In this document: positions 47,316-56,010 of the stretch, one piece after another
Layout: the number at the start of each line of letters is the position of its first letter
Numbering within the stretch: the stretch's first letter is position 1
DNA from: Leifsonia aquatica
GTDB taxonomy: Bacteria; Actinomycetota; Actinomycetes; Actinomycetales; Microbacteriaceae
Assembly (NCBI RefSeq): GCF_014190775.1
Contig: NZ_JACHVP010000001.1
Coordinates: forward strand, 248,001-312,000
DNA length: 64,000 nucleotides
Direction of reading: 5' to 3'
Notes under the pieces: generated by a model
What the model was told of the DNA's origin: nothing
The model's database searches: none
What the model saw: only the letters and a program-made list of their open reading frames with translations
Translations under genes and position numbers: made by a program

Positions 47316-48345
47316 CTGGATCGGGATCGTCTGGCTGGTCGTCCTGCTGCTGGTCAACGCCTTCTTCGTCGGCGCCGAGTTCGCCGTCATCTCCGCGCGC
47401 CGCTCGCAGATCGAGCCGCTCGCCGAGCGCGGCAAGCGCAGTGCCAAGACCGCGCTCTACGCGATGGAGCACGCCACGCTGATGCTGGCGACCACGCAGC
47501 TCGGCATCACCGTCTGTTCGCTGCTCATCCTGAACGTCTCCGAGCCGGCCATCCACCACCTGCTGGAGGTCCCCCTCCACGCGACGGGATGGTCGGAGGA
47601 GGTCATCGGCACGGTCGCGTTCATCGTGACGCTGGTGCTCGTGTCCTTCTTGCACGTGGTCTTCGGCGAGATGGTGCCGAAGAACATCTCCTTCTCGATG
47701 CCCGACCGGGCCGCCCTGCTGCTCGCGCCGCCCCTGGTGGCGATCGGCCGCGCCGTGCGCCCGATCATCGTGGCGCTCAACGCGACGGCGAACAGCGTCC
47801 TGCGCCTGTTCCGGGTGGAGCCGAAGGACGAGGCGGCCAGCACGTTCACGCTCGACGAGGTCGCGACCATCGTGAACCAGTCGACGCGCGAGGGCGTGCT
47901 CATGGACCGCACCGGCGCGCTCACCGCCGCGTTCGAGTTCACGGAGAAGAAGGTGCGCGACGTCATGGTGCTCCCGGGCACCCTCGTCTCGCTGCCGCCG
48001 TCGCCCACCCCCGCCGACGTCGAGCGCGCCGTGGCGAAGCACGGCTTCTCCCGCTACGTCGTGCCCGACTCGGAGGGCGAGCCCACCGGCTACCTGCACC
48101 TCAAGGACGTGCTCGACCTCGAGGAGACCGGCTTCGAGCTCCCCGTCCCCGCCAAGCGCGTGCGCCGGCTGGTGACGGTGTTCGTCGACAGCGACCTGGA
48201 GGACGCCCTCGCGACGATGCGTCGCTCGGGCAGCCACCTGGCGCGCGTCGTGGACGCCGAAGGCGAGACCGCCGGCGTGCTGTTCCTCGAGGACATCATC
48301 GAGGAGCTCGTCGGCGAAGTGCAGGACGCGACCCGGCGCTCCTGA
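47308..48345 (+). CDS. CNNM/CorC-type transporter, second of pair
   Basis: 345 residues starting [10 protein letters not shown]; ribosome binding site GGAGGGGG. CNNM membrane domain ([32 protein letters not shown]) and CBS pair, with no CorC_HlyC tail, so shorter than its neighbour. The pair may form a heteromer. Ends inside its own terminator hairpin. Confidence 0.95.
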   Translation: MSDWIGIVWLVVLLLVNAFFVGAEFAVISARRSQIEPLAERGKRSAKTALYAMEHATLMLATTQLGITVCSLLILNVSEPAIHHLLEVPLHATGWSEEVIGTVAFIVTLVLVSFLHVVFGEMVPKNISFSMPDRAALLLAPPLVAIGRAVRPIIVALNATANSVLRLFRVEPKDEAASTFTLDEVATIVNQSTREGVLMDRTGALTAAFEFTEKKVRDVMVLPGTLVSLPPSPTPADVERAVAKHGFSRYVVPDSEGEPTGYLHLKDVLDLEETGFELPVPAKRVRRLVTVFVDSDLEDALATMRRSGSHLARVVDAEGETAGVLFLEDIIEELVGEVQDATRRS

Positions 48346-48353
48346 GCGCCGGG
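48332..48353 (+). terminator. Hairpin at the end of the CNNM operon
   Basis: A 9-bp perfect stem CCCGGCGCT/AGCGCCGGG with a CCTG loop; the TGA stop begins in the loop. Confidence 0.5.
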
Positions 48354-48383
48354 CCGCGTCGCGGTGTCAGCGGTGCGGGAGCC

Positions 48384-49469
48384 TCAGCGCCACTGCGCGC
48401 GCAGGTACTGCGGCGGCCAGTAGTCGATGGTCGCGCCGAGCTCGTGGGCGGCCCGGAGCGGGAAGTGCGGGTCGCGCAGGATCTCGCGCGCCAGCATCAC
48501 CGCGTCGGCGGCGCCGCTCTCGACGATGTCCGCCGCCTGCTGCGGGGTCGTGATGAGGCCGACCGCGCTGACCGGGACCTCGGCCGACGACCGCACGTGC
48601 TCGGCGAACGGGACCTGGTAGCCGGGCCCGATCGGGATGCGGATGCCGGCCGCGATGCCGCCGCTCGAGACGTCGAAGAAGTCGGCCCCGGCCTCCTGCG
48701 CCCAGCCGGCGACGGTCGCGGTCTGCTGCTCGTCCCAGCCTCCCGGAGCCCAGTCGCTGCCGGAGAAGCGGACGAAGAGGGGCACGTCCTCGCCGACCTC
48801 CTCGCGCACCGCGGTCACGATGCGCAGCAGCAGGCGGGCGCGGTTCTCGAGGGACCCGCCGTACTCGTCCTCGCGGTGGTTGGCGAGCGGGGAGAGGAAC
48901 TGGTGCAGCAGGTAGCCGTGGGCGGCGTGCAGCTCCAGGATGCGGAAGCCGACGTCGACCGCGCGGCGCGCGCCCGCGCGGAAGTCCTCGACCACCGTGT
49001 CGATCCCGGCCAGATCGAGAGCGACCGGGACGGCCATGTCGCCGAACGCCTCCGCCGAGGGTGCGACGGTGGTCCAGCCTCCCTCGTCCAGCGGCACTGA
49101 GCCGCCGGTGCGGTCCTCGAAGCCCCAGGCCGCCCAGCTCGACGCCTTGCGGCCGGCGTGGGCGAGCTGGATGCCGGGCACGGCGCCCTGGCCGGCGATG
49201 AAGTCGGCGATCGGGCGCCAGGCCTCCGCCTGCTCGTCCGTCCAGATGCCGGTGCCCTCCGGCGAGATGCGCCCCTCGGGGCTGACCGAGGTGGCCTCGG
49301 TGAAGACGATGCCGCTGCCGCCGGCGGCGATCGAGCCAAGGTGCACGAGGTGCCACGGCTGCGGGACACCCGAGCGGTCGAGCACGGAGTACTGGCACAT
49401 CGGGGAGGTCCAGAGGCGGTTGCGGGCCGTCACTCCCCGCACGGTGTATGGATCGAAGAGAGTAGTCAT
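48384..49469 (-). CDS. NADH:flavin oxidoreductase, old yellow enzyme (YqjM type)
   Basis: 361 residues, FMN TIM barrel. Cys25 in PMCQYS (the redox-tuning Cys of YqjM) and the substrate His pair in ELHAAHGYLLHQFLSPLAN followed by DEYGGS are conserved. It reduces activated C=C bonds using NAD(P)H. The start (MTTLFDPYTV) lies 8 bases after the HAD stop, so the two are co-transcribed. It is convergent with the CNNM pair. Confidence 0.95.
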   Translation of the reverse strand: MTTLFDPYTVRGVTARNRLWTSPMCQYSVLDRSGVPQPWHLVHLGSIAAGGSGIVFTEATSVSPEGRISPEGTGIWTDEQAEAWRPIADFIAGQGAVPGIQLAHAGRKASSWAAWGFEDRTGGSVPLDEGGWTTVAPSAEAFGDMAVPVALDLAGIDTVVEDFRAGARRAVDVGFRILELHAAHGYLLHQFLSPLANHREDEYGGSLENRARLLLRIVTAVREEVGEDVPLFVRFSGSDWAPGGWDEQQTATVAGWAQEAGADFFDVSSGGIAAGIRIPIGPGYQVPFAEHVRSSAEVPVSAVGLITTPQQAADIVESGAADAVMLAREILRDPHFPLRAAHELGATIDYWPPQYLRAQWR

Positions 49470-49477
49470 CGACAGGT

Positions 49478-50095
49478 CTAAGCCGCCAGGCCCTCGAGAT
49501 ATGCCCGGAGGTCCGCGGAGGTCGTGAACACGTGCCCCGCGATGCCGACAGCCTCGGCGCCGCGGACGTTCTCCTCCTTGTTGTCGATGAAGACCGTCTG
49601 CTCTGGCGTGACGCCGAGCGCCTCCAGCACGTGCTCGAAGATCGCGGCGTCCGGCTTGATGGTCCCGAGCTCGCCACTCACGAACACCTGCTCGAACAGA
49701 TCTCCGAGCGTGCCGTGACGGAAGTACGAACCGAAATCGCGACCCGCGTTCGACAGCAGGGCCAACCGGGTGCCGCCCTCCTGCAGGTCGATGAGCACGT
49801 CGAGGGTGCCGGGGTCGATGGTGAGCCAGCTGCGGAAGTCGGCCAGCCACAGCCGGTGGATGGTCGCGTCGTCCCACTTCTCGCCGAGCTCGCGCTCGAT
49901 CCCGCGCCAGTACTGCTGGATGCCGAGCGTGCCCTGATCGAGGTCGTGGCGGTGCCGCCAATAGGCGGGCCAGAACACGTCGCGATCGCCGCCCGCCAGC
50001 TCCACCAGCGCGGTGCGATCCGCCTCGGTGGGGGTGACGGAGATGACCTCGCCGTAGTCGAAGACGACCACTCTGCCGGGGATGCTGATGCCCAT
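49478..50095 (-). CDS. HAD-superfamily hydrolase (subfamily IA)
   Basis: 205 residues. Motif I VVVFDYGEVIS has the nucleophile Asp; the second Asp position is Gly, as in many haloacid-dehalogenase-like IA proteins. Motif II ALLSNAG, motif III Lys in GTIKPDAAIF and motif IV VFIDNKEENVRGAE are present. Likely a small phosphatase; substrate unknown. A -10 box (TAAGTT) lies 6 nt before the ATG. Divergent from nnrD. Confidence 0.92.
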   Translation of the reverse strand: MGISIPGRVVVFDYGEVISVTPTEADRTALVELAGGDRDVFWPAYWRHRHDLDQGTLGIQQYWRGIERELGEKWDDATIHRLWLADFRSWLTIDPGTLDVLIDLQEGGTRLALLSNAGRDFGSYFRHGTLGDLFEQVFVSGELGTIKPDAAIFEHVLEALGVTPEQTVFIDNKEENVRGAEAVGIAGHVFTTSADLRAYLEGLAA

Positions 50096-50101
50096 GCCTC
50101 C

Positions 50102-50107
50102 AACTTA
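50102..50107 (-). promoter_or_regulatory. -10 box TAAGTT of the HAD gene
   Basis: TAAGTT, 6 nt before the ATG at 50095. Suggests a leaderless start. Confidence 0.45.
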
Positions 50108-50142
50108 TCGCGGGCGCACGGGCCCATCGCGGCCGGAGAACC

Positions 50143-50148
50143 TATCGT
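50143..50148 (+). promoter_or_regulatory. -10 box TATCGT of nnrD
   Basis: TATCGT followed by a GGAGGAGG ribosome binding site 5 nt before the ATG at 50165. A normal short leader rather than a leaderless one. Confidence 0.4.
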
Positions 50149-50164
50149 GGGGGGAGGAGGTGCG

Positions 50165-51058
50165 ATGAACGACGCGCAGAAGGACCGGGTCCGTGAATGG
50201 GGAGAGGCCGACGCCGCCGAGTGGATCGCGGTGCCCGGCGAGGCGAGCGACAAGTACTCCCGCGGAGTGCTCGGCGTCGTGACCGGGTCGGACCGCTACC
50301 CGGGCGCCGCCGTGCTCGGGGTGGAGGCGGCGGCTCGGACCGGCGTCGGGATGATCCGGTATCTCGGCGCGCCGCGACCCGCCGAAGAGGTCCTGCGCCG
50401 TCGTCCCGAGGCCGTCTCGGCCGGCGGGCGCGTGCAGGGGTGGCTGATCGGTTCCGGGATGGACGCGAGCGCACGCCCCTCTGACGACCTGCTCCGCCTC
50501 AAGGCGGCCCTCGCCGACGGCACGCCGCTGGTGGTGGATGCGGGAGCGCTCGACCTCGTCCGCTCGGCCGTCGGGCCGGTCGTGGTGACCCCGCACTACC
50601 GCGAGCTGGCCGGCATGCTGGCCGCGCAGGCGGATGACGACTCCGACGCGGTGACCGCGGCCGAGATCGCGGCGGATCCGGCGGCCTGGGCCGCCCGCGC
50701 CGCCCGCAGCCTCGGCGTCACCGTGCTCCTGAAGGGGCACACCACGCACATCGCCGTCCCGTCCGGCGGCCGTTTCACCGTCACCGCCGGTCCCGCGTGG
50801 CTCGCGACCGCGGGCAGCGGAGACGTGCTCGGCGGCATCCTGGGCGCACTGGTCGCCACGCACGCCGACGAGATCGCAGCGCGCGGCCACGAGGCGCTCG
50901 CCGCGCTCGCCGCGACGGCGGCCTGGGTGCACGGACGTGCGGGGGAGCGCGCCTCCGACGGCGCACCGATCGTCGCTCTCGACATCGCGGAGGCGGTGCC
51001 GCACGTGGTCCGCGATCTTCTCAGAGAGCGCGGTCGTGCTCCCAGGGGAGCGGTCTGA
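50165..51058 (+). CDS. nnrD: ADP-dependent NAD(P)H-hydrate dehydratase
   Basis: 297 residues, the ribokinase-like NnrD domain alone; the epimerase (NnrE) domain often fused to it is absent. The ATP/ADP site GSGDVLGGILGA (near 217-228) and VVTPHYRELAGM are conserved. It repairs hydrated NADH/NADPH. It overlaps no gene; the next begins 22 bases later. Confidence 0.93.
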   Translation: MNDAQKDRVREWGEADAAEWIAVPGEASDKYSRGVLGVVTGSDRYPGAAVLGVEAAARTGVGMIRYLGAPRPAEEVLRRRPEAVSAGGRVQGWLIGSGMDASARPSDDLLRLKAALADGTPLVVDAGALDLVRSAVGPVVVTPHYRELAGMLAAQADDDSDAVTAAEIAADPAAWAARAARSLGVTVLLKGHTTHIAVPSGGRFTVTAGPAWLATAGSGDVLGGILGALVATHADEIAARGHEALAALAATAAWVHGRAGERASDGAPIVALDIAEAVPHVVRDLLRERGRAPRGAV

Positions 51059-51067
51059 GGCGTCCCC

Positions 51068-51073
51068 TAGGAT
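51068..51073 (+). promoter_or_regulatory. -10 box TAGGAT of the GT87-type gene
   Basis: TAGGAT, 7 nt before the ATG at 51081, with the hexamer just after the nnrD stop. Suggests a leaderless mRNA. Confidence 0.45.
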
Positions 51074-51080
51074 GAGGCGC

Positions 51081-52424
51081 ATGGGGATGGACGCAGCGCC
51101 GATATCGGCGTCGGCCGCTCCGGCGTCGGCCCCGGGGGCGCTGCGCCGGGCGCTCGCGCATCCCCTCGCGCTCTGGATCGGCTTCCTGCTCGTGCACCTG
51201 ATCATCGGCGGCCTCGCCCTGGAGGGCGGCAAGGGTCTCGGCGACGTGTACTTCGTCTACAAGCCGTGGGCGCAGCTGGCTGCGCAGGGCACGCAGATCG
51301 TCGGGGTCGACTCCGACTGGGTGTACCCCTTCGGGGCCCTGGTGCCCGTGATGCTCCCGCTGCTCTTCGGCGTCGACAACTACGTGGGCGGCTGGCTCAC
51401 CATGGTGCTGCTGCTGGATGCGGCGGCGTTCGCGACGCTCATCGTCGGCCGGGATCCGCGCCGCATCATCGCCGCCTGGTGGTGGCTCGGGTTCCTGCTG
51501 CTGCTCGGACCGATCGCCGTCGGCCGGCTCGACTCCGTCGCGGCTGCGCTCGCGATCGTGGGGCTGCTGTGGCTCGCCGTCCACGAGCGGGCGGCCGTCG
51601 TGGTGCTCACCGTCGCCACCTGGATCAAGGTGTGGCCGGCCGCCGTGCTCGTCGCCGCCGTCGTCGCGCTCCGGACCCGCTGGCACATCGTGGTCGTCGC
51701 GGTCGTCACGTCGGCCGTCATCGTGGCGGTCCCGCTCATCTTCGGCGCCGGGATGCACCTCCTCAGCTTCATCACCATGCAGACCGGCCGCGGCATCCAG
51801 ATCGAGGCGCCCGTGAGCACGTTCTGGATGTGGCAGGCCGCCTTCCACGTCCCCGGCGCGGCCGTCTACTACGACTCCCAGCTGATCACCTTCCAGGTGA
51901 GCGGCGCGGGCACCGAGCTGGCGGGGTCGCTGATGAACCCGCTGCTCGCCATCACGTGCGTGGTCGTCGCGCTCCTCGGCATCCGGGCGCTGCACCGCCG
52001 GACCCCGTACACGCGCATCCTGCCGGAGCTCTCCCTCGCGATCGTGACGGCCCTCATCGCGTTCAACAAGGTCGGCTCTCCGCAGTACATCACCTGGCTC
52101 GCCGCCCCGGTCGTCATCGGGCTCGTCTACCAGGGGAGGGGCTTCCGCACCCCGGCGCTCCTCGTCCTCGCCACCGCGGGACTCACCCAGGTGCTGTATC
52201 CGTTCCTGTACGACTACCTGCTGATCCCCGACCCGGGGATGGTCGCCGTGCTCACCGTCCGCAACATCATGTACTTCGTCATCCTCGGCTGGGCGATCGG
52301 CGCGCTGTGGCGCCATCGGCACGCCGACGATGCCGTCTACGACACCGTGCCCACCCGGGTCTGGCCGTTCCGTGCACCTGTCGCCGCGGCGGCGGGCGCC
52401 CCGCTCCGAGAGGAAACACCATGA
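51081..52424 (+). CDS. DUF2029/GT87-type membrane glycosyltransferase
   Basis: 447 residues with about ten membrane helices; the first loop carries DVYFVYKPWAQ, the acidic motif of GT-C glycosyltransferases (GT87, related to mannosyltransferases that use polyprenyl-phospho-sugars). KVWPAAVLVA and NKVGSPQYITW are family motifs. The donor and acceptor are unknown; manB in the same window would supply mannose. Two ATGs (51081, 51087) are possible. Its stop overlaps the next start (ATGA). Confidence 0.85.
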   Translation: MGMDAAPISASAAPASAPGALRRALAHPLALWIGFLLVHLIIGGLALEGGKGLGDVYFVYKPWAQLAAQGTQIVGVDSDWVYPFGALVPVMLPLLFGVDNYVGGWLTMVLLLDAAAFATLIVGRDPRRIIAAWWWLGFLLLLGPIAVGRLDSVAAALAIVGLLWLAVHERAAVVVLTVATWIKVWPAAVLVAAVVALRTRWHIVVVAVVTSAVIVAVPLIFGAGMHLLSFITMQTGRGIQIEAPVSTFWMWQAAFHVPGAAVYYDSQLITFQVSGAGTELAGSLMNPLLAITCVVVALLGIRALHRRTPYTRILPELSLAIVTALIAFNKVGSPQYITWLAAPVVIGLVYQGRGFRTPALLVLATAGLTQVLYPFLYDYLLIPDPGMVAVLTVRNIMYFVILGWAIGALWRHRHADDAVYDTVPTRVWPFRAPVAAAAGAPLREETP

Positions 52425-52723
52425 TCGTCGCCTTCTCCGTCGCCCCGAGCGGCGGCCCCGACGGCTCCGACTCCGTGCACGACGCGGTCGCCGCCGCCGT
52501 CCGCATCGTCCGCGAGTCCGGCCTCCCGAACCGCACCTCCTCGATGTTCACCGAGATCGAGGGCGACTGGGACGAGGTCTTCGACGTCGTCCGCCGCGCC
52601 ACCGAGGCCGTCGGCGCGTTCGGCACCCGGGTCTCGCTGGTCCTCAAGGCCGACATCCGCCCCGGCCACACCGGCGAGCTCGACGGCAAGCTGGAGCGCC
52701 TGGAGGCCGCACTCGACGCCTGA
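52421..52723 (+). CDS. Thiamine-binding-type (MTH1187/YkoF family) protein
   Basis: 100 residues with a ribosome binding site (GAGAGGA). Ferredoxin-like fold of the MTH1187/YqgV family: MIVAFSVAPSG, then TSSMFTEIEGDWDEVFDVVRRA. Family members bind hydroxymethylpyrimidine or thiamine. It is coupled to the glycosyltransferase by a 4-base overlap, an unexpected pairing. Confidence 0.9.
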   Translation: MIVAFSVAPSGGPDGSDSVHDAVAAAVRIVRESGLPNRTSSMFTEIEGDWDEVFDVVRRATEAVGAFGTRVSLVLKADIRPGHTGELDGKLERLEAALDA

Positions 52724-52737
52724 GCGCCGCCGAATAC

Positions 52738-52773
52738 ACGTGACCGCCCGGATTTCACGTGATCGTTACGTGA
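52738..52773. repeat. Three ACGTGA repeats upstream of the MFS exporter
   Basis: ACGTGA at 52738-52743, 52757-52762 and 52768-52773; the middle copy is part of the palindrome TCACGTGA. They lie 50-85 bases before the predicted start point, a position typical for activator or repressor sites. Confidence 0.5.
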
Positions 52774-52794
52774 CGAGTGCTCTCCGGGCATCCG

Positions 52795-52810
52795 ATCGAA
52801 ACGATTCGAT
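52795..52810. promoter_or_regulatory. Operator-like palindrome before the MFS exporter
   Basis: ATCGAA-N4-TTCGAT sits just upstream of the -10 box, in the promoter spacer, where a bound repressor would block polymerase. Confidence 0.5.
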
Positions 52811-52811
52811 A

Positions 52812-52817
52812 TAGGCT
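52812..52817 (+). promoter_or_regulatory. -10 box TAGGCT of the MFS exporter
   Basis: TAGGCT, 6 nt before the GTG at 52824; suggests leaderless mRNA. Confidence 0.5.
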
Positions 52818-52823
52818 GTCCGA

Positions 52824-54101
52824 GTGAATCCCGGAATCGACGGGCCGACGCAGTTGTCGTCGGCCCGTACTCGTCTTGCGCTGCTGGCCCTCGCCCTCGG
52901 GGGGTTCGGCATCGGCTCCACCGAGTTCGTCGCGATGGGGCTGCTGCCCAACATCGCGCACGACCTCCTGCCGCAGGTCTACGCGGCGTCGTCGACGGAC
53001 GCGATCGCGCAGGCGGGATGGATCATCTCGGCCTACGCGCTCGGCGTGGTCGTCGGCGCCCCCACGATCGCCGCAGTCGCCGCACGGTTGCCGCGTAAGA
53101 AGCTGCTGCTGTGGCTGCTCGTCGCCTTCACCGTCGGCACGATCGCATCGGCGCTCGCGCCCACCTTCGGGCTGGTGCTGGTCGCGCGCTTCCTCTCCGC
53201 TCTGCCGCACGGCGCGTACTTCGGCATCGCATCCCTGGTCGCGGCCTCGCTCATGGGCCCGGGCAAGCGCGGGCAGGGTGTGGCCTTCGTGCTCTCGGGG
53301 CTCACCATCGCGAACGTCATCGGTGTGCCGTTCATCACCTGGGTGGGGCAGGCGACCGACTGGCGCATCGCGTATCTGGTCGTCGCCGCGATCTTCGCGC
53401 TCACCTTCGCCGCGGTCGCCTTCCTCGTTCCGTGGCAGGCCGGCGACCCCAAGGCGACCCTTCGCAACGAACTCCGCGCGTTCGGCCGGCTGCAGGTGTG
53501 GCTGGCGCTGCTCATCGGGGCCATCGGCTTCGGCGGGTTCTTCGCGGTCTACACGTACATCTCGCCGATGGCGACCACGGTCACCGGGCTGCCGGAGTCG
53601 GCGGTGCCGCTCGTGCTCGTCCTGATCGGCATCGGCATGACCGTCGGCAACATCCTGGGCGGGCGCATGGCCGACCGCAGTGTGGAGCGCAGCATGATGC
53701 TGTTCTTCGTCGTGCTGCTGGCGGGTCTCGCTGTGCTGTTCTTCACGGCGGCGACGCTGGCCGGACTCCTGATCTCGGTGTTCGTGATCGCGGGAGCGGC
53801 CTCGGCCCTCTCGCCCACCATCCAGACCCGGCTGATGGATGTGGCGCACGACAGCCAGTCCATCGCTGCGGCCCTCAACCACTCGGCGCTCAACATCGCG
53901 AACGCGATGGGCGCCTTCCTCGGCGGCCTCACCATCGCGGCCGGGTTCGGCTACGTCTCGCCGGTCGCCGTCGGCGCCGTGCTCGCCGTGGCGGGCATCG
54001 TGCTGGCGCTGGTGTCGTTCGGCATCGACCGCTCGCGCATCCACCGCGGTGTGGACACGGGGGTCGTGCACGCCCAGCGCCCGACGGTGCCGATCGACTG
54101 A
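52824..54101 (+). CDS. MFS transporter (sugar-efflux/purine-efflux AraJ-PbuE type)
   Basis: 425 residues, twelve membrane helices. The first helix GFGIGSTEFVAMGLLP is the hallmark of the DHA1 AraJ/NepI/PbuE exporters; the loop 2-3 motif is present as ARLPRKKLLLW. Usually drug, nucleoside or sugar exporters; the substrate is not predictable. Started by a GTG. Its promoter carries repeats (see neighbours), so expression is probably inducible. It is convergent with the response regulator. Confidence 0.92.
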   Translation: MNPGIDGPTQLSSARTRLALLALALGGFGIGSTEFVAMGLLPNIAHDLLPQVYAASSTDAIAQAGWIISAYALGVVVGAPTIAAVAARLPRKKLLLWLLVAFTVGTIASALAPTFGLVLVARFLSALPHGAYFGIASLVAASLMGPGKRGQGVAFVLSGLTIANVIGVPFITWVGQATDWRIAYLVVAAIFALTFAAVAFLVPWQAGDPKATLRNELRAFGRLQVWLALLIGAIGFGGFFAVYTYISPMATTVTGLPESAVPLVLVLIGIGMTVGNILGGRMADRSVERSMMLFFVVLLAGLAVLFFTAATLAGLLISVFVIAGAASALSPTIQTRLMDVAHDSQSIAAALNHSALNIANAMGAFLGGLTIAAGFGYVSPVAVGAVLAVAGIVLALVSFGIDRSRIHRGVDTGVVHAQRPTVPID

Positions 54102-54123
54102 CGGACGCGCGGGGCGTCAGTCG
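54095..54123. terminator. Bidirectional hairpin with both stop codons
   Basis: A 9-bp stem CGACTGACG/CGTCAGTCG with an 11-base loop. The TGA of the MFS gene is in one arm and the TGA of the regulator (as TCA) in the other, the same design as 35953-35974. Confidence 0.55.
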
Positions 54124-54770
54124 TTCTGCAGCAGGATGCCGTCCTGGATGGCGCGCTTGCGCAGGGCGACCTTGGTGCCCACGTCGTAGCCGGCGACCCG
54201 GTACTTCTCGCGGATGCGCTTGAGGTAGCTCTTGGCGGTCTCGTCGGAGATGCCGAGCTGGAAGGCGACGGCCTTCACCGGCTCGCCGGCGCCGTAGAGC
54301 GCCATCACGCGGCGCTCCTGCGCGCTCAGCTTCGGAGCCCCGCCGATCTCGCCGGCGTTGAGCGCCAGGTCGAGCTCGGCCGAGATGAACGACTCGCCCT
54401 TGCTCGCCGCGCGGATGGCCTCCACGATCATCTCGGCGTCCTCGCTCTTCACCAGGTAGCCGAGCGCACCGGCCGCCAGGGCCTCGCGCACGACGGCCGG
54501 CTCCGAGTAGGTGCTCATCAGCACCGTGCGGACGCCGGTCGTCTTCAGCGTCGAGAGCTTCAGCGACACGGGGATGTTGTCCTTGAGGTCGAGGTCGAGC
54601 AGCACGACATCGACGGGGAACTCCGGGTGCGTGAGCAGATCGGGCCAGCTGGCCACGGCCGCGACCATGTTGATGTCGTCCGCGGCATTGCGGATCCACT
54701 CGGTCAGCGCACCGAGCAGCATCTTGTGATCGTCGACGATGGCGATACGGATGGGGGGAGCCTCGCTCAC
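54117..54770 (-). CDS. LuxR-type response regulator
   Basis: 217 residues from a GTG with GAGAGG upstream. Receiver domain with Asp14-Asp15, the phospho-Asp in VVLLDLDL and Lys in YLVKSE (about 108); a LuxR-type helix-turn-helix (KLSAQERRVMALYGAGEPVKAVAFQLGISDETAKSYL) at the end. Likely partner of the kinase encoded upstream on the same strand. It starts 31 bases after the pseudo-kinase stop. Confidence 0.93.
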   Translation of the reverse strand: MSEAPPIRIAIVDDHKMLLGALTEWIRNAADDINMVAAVASWPDLLTHPEFPVDVVLLDLDLKDNIPVSLKLSTLKTTGVRTVLMSTYSEPAVVREALAAGALGYLVKSEDAEMIVEAIRAASKGESFISAELDLALNAGEIGGAPKLSAQERRVMALYGAGEPVKAVAFQLGISDETAKSYLKRIREKYRVAGYDVGTKVALRKRAIQDGILLQND

Positions 54771-54801
54771 GAGCAGCCTCTCTTCGGTTCTGGTGCGGCC
54801 G

Positions 54802-56010
54802 TCAGGTCGGGTCGGCCGTGGTGTCGCTCACAGTGGTGATGTCGATGCGGAGCGTCGAGCCCGAGAACGACTCGACGAATCGACCCACTTTACGGATAGC
54901 TTGCCATGCCGCGGGGTCTACCCCGTTTCGCGGCACACCGGTACTCGCGATCGTGATGGCCATCGCGGTTCCGGCTGTCGGAGAGCCCGGAAGCGGGGCG
55001 ACGGGGCGGGAGATGTCGAGCGAGAGGCTCCGCGGCTGGCCGGCACCGGTACGGACCGGATCGCTGATCAGCAGCCAGACCGCGGTCAGCAATCCGTCGC
55101 GCTGGTCGCGCTTCAGGCCGGCGGCCAGCCCCTCGGGATCGGTCAACGCGACGGTGGGCCCGAGCAGGGCGGACTCGGTCACTGCGTGGTACAGCCAGGT
55201 CTCCTTGCGACCCTGGATGAGGTGGAGGCGCAGCTCGGTCGCGATGCTCGCCGCGGCGTCCGCGGTCGCCTCGTCGAGCGGGAGCGGGGTGCGACCGGTC
55301 GCGACGCCGTCGAGCAGGCGCTCGGCGGCGAGGTCGAGGCGGGCGAGCTCCTCCGACGCCATCATGCCGACCGCGTAACCCGGTGACGACACCGTGCTCT
55401 GCACCTGGACGAGGTCCAGCTCCAGCTGCACGAGGGTGCGGAGCGACCGGATGATCTGCATGCTGATCAGGGGCGGCGCGATCGCGATCGCGATGGTCAC
55501 GACGCCCGGGCCGAGCATGCGGATGTCGCCTCCCGAGCGCAGCACGAGCACGACCGCGAGCACCACGCCCAGGACCGCCGTGACGATCACGATGTCGCGG
55601 GGAGGCCGCACCGGGACGCAGAGCAGGAGGGCGGGGCCCACCGCGGCGGCGGCGGTCAGCGGCAGCCAGTCGGGCGACGACGTCCCCACGACGTCGAGCG
55701 CGACCGCGGCGGCCCAGATGATGAGCGCGGCGGCGAAGAGCCAGCCGGGCAGCTCCTCGGGCAGACGGAACCGGAGCACGAGCGCCGCCACGAGGGTGAC
55801 GGCGATCAGGGCCCAGGCGGCGATGCCGAGGGGGAGCACGGGGTACACGCCGATGTTGAGCACGAAGAGCACGAGCAGGAACGCGATCAGTGCGAGCGCC
55901 GCCACGTTGAAGCCGAGATCGAGGCGGGCGCGTCCGAGGGCGTCGCGCTCCTCGTCGGCCGGGCGGGCGAGCGCGGGGCGCCGGATGGTCGCTTCGTCCG
56001 CACGTCTCAT
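54802..56010 (-). CDS. Membrane protein resembling a degenerate sensor kinase
   Basis: 402 residues. Six membrane helices at about 35-180, then a helical part (QIIRSLRTLVQLELDLVQVQS) and a C-terminal region that follows the layout of kinase DHp and ATPase domains (ASEELARLDLAAERLLDGV, TELRLHLIQGRKETWL) but has no phospho-His and no N/G boxes. It overlaps the kinase by 4 bases (ATGA). It may be a sensory partner of that kinase. This assignment is inference; otherwise it is an uncharacterised membrane protein. Confidence 0.75.
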   Translation of the reverse strand: MRRADEATIRRPALARPADEERDALGRARLDLGFNVAALALIAFLLVLFVLNIGVYPVLPLGIAAWALIAVTLVAALVLRFRLPEELPGWLFAAALIIWAAAVALDVVGTSSPDWLPLTAAAAVGPALLLCVPVRPPRDIVIVTAVLGVVLAVVLVLRSGGDIRMLGPGVVTIAIAIAPPLISMQIIRSLRTLVQLELDLVQVQSTVSSPGYAVGMMASEELARLDLAAERLLDGVATGRTPLPLDEATADAAASIATELRLHLIQGRKETWLYHAVTESALLGPTVALTDPEGLAAGLKRDQRDGLLTAVWLLISDPVRTGAGQPRSLSLDISRPVAPLPGSPTAGTAMAITIASTGVPRNGVDPAAWQAIRKVGRFVESFSGSTLRIDITTVSDTTADPT

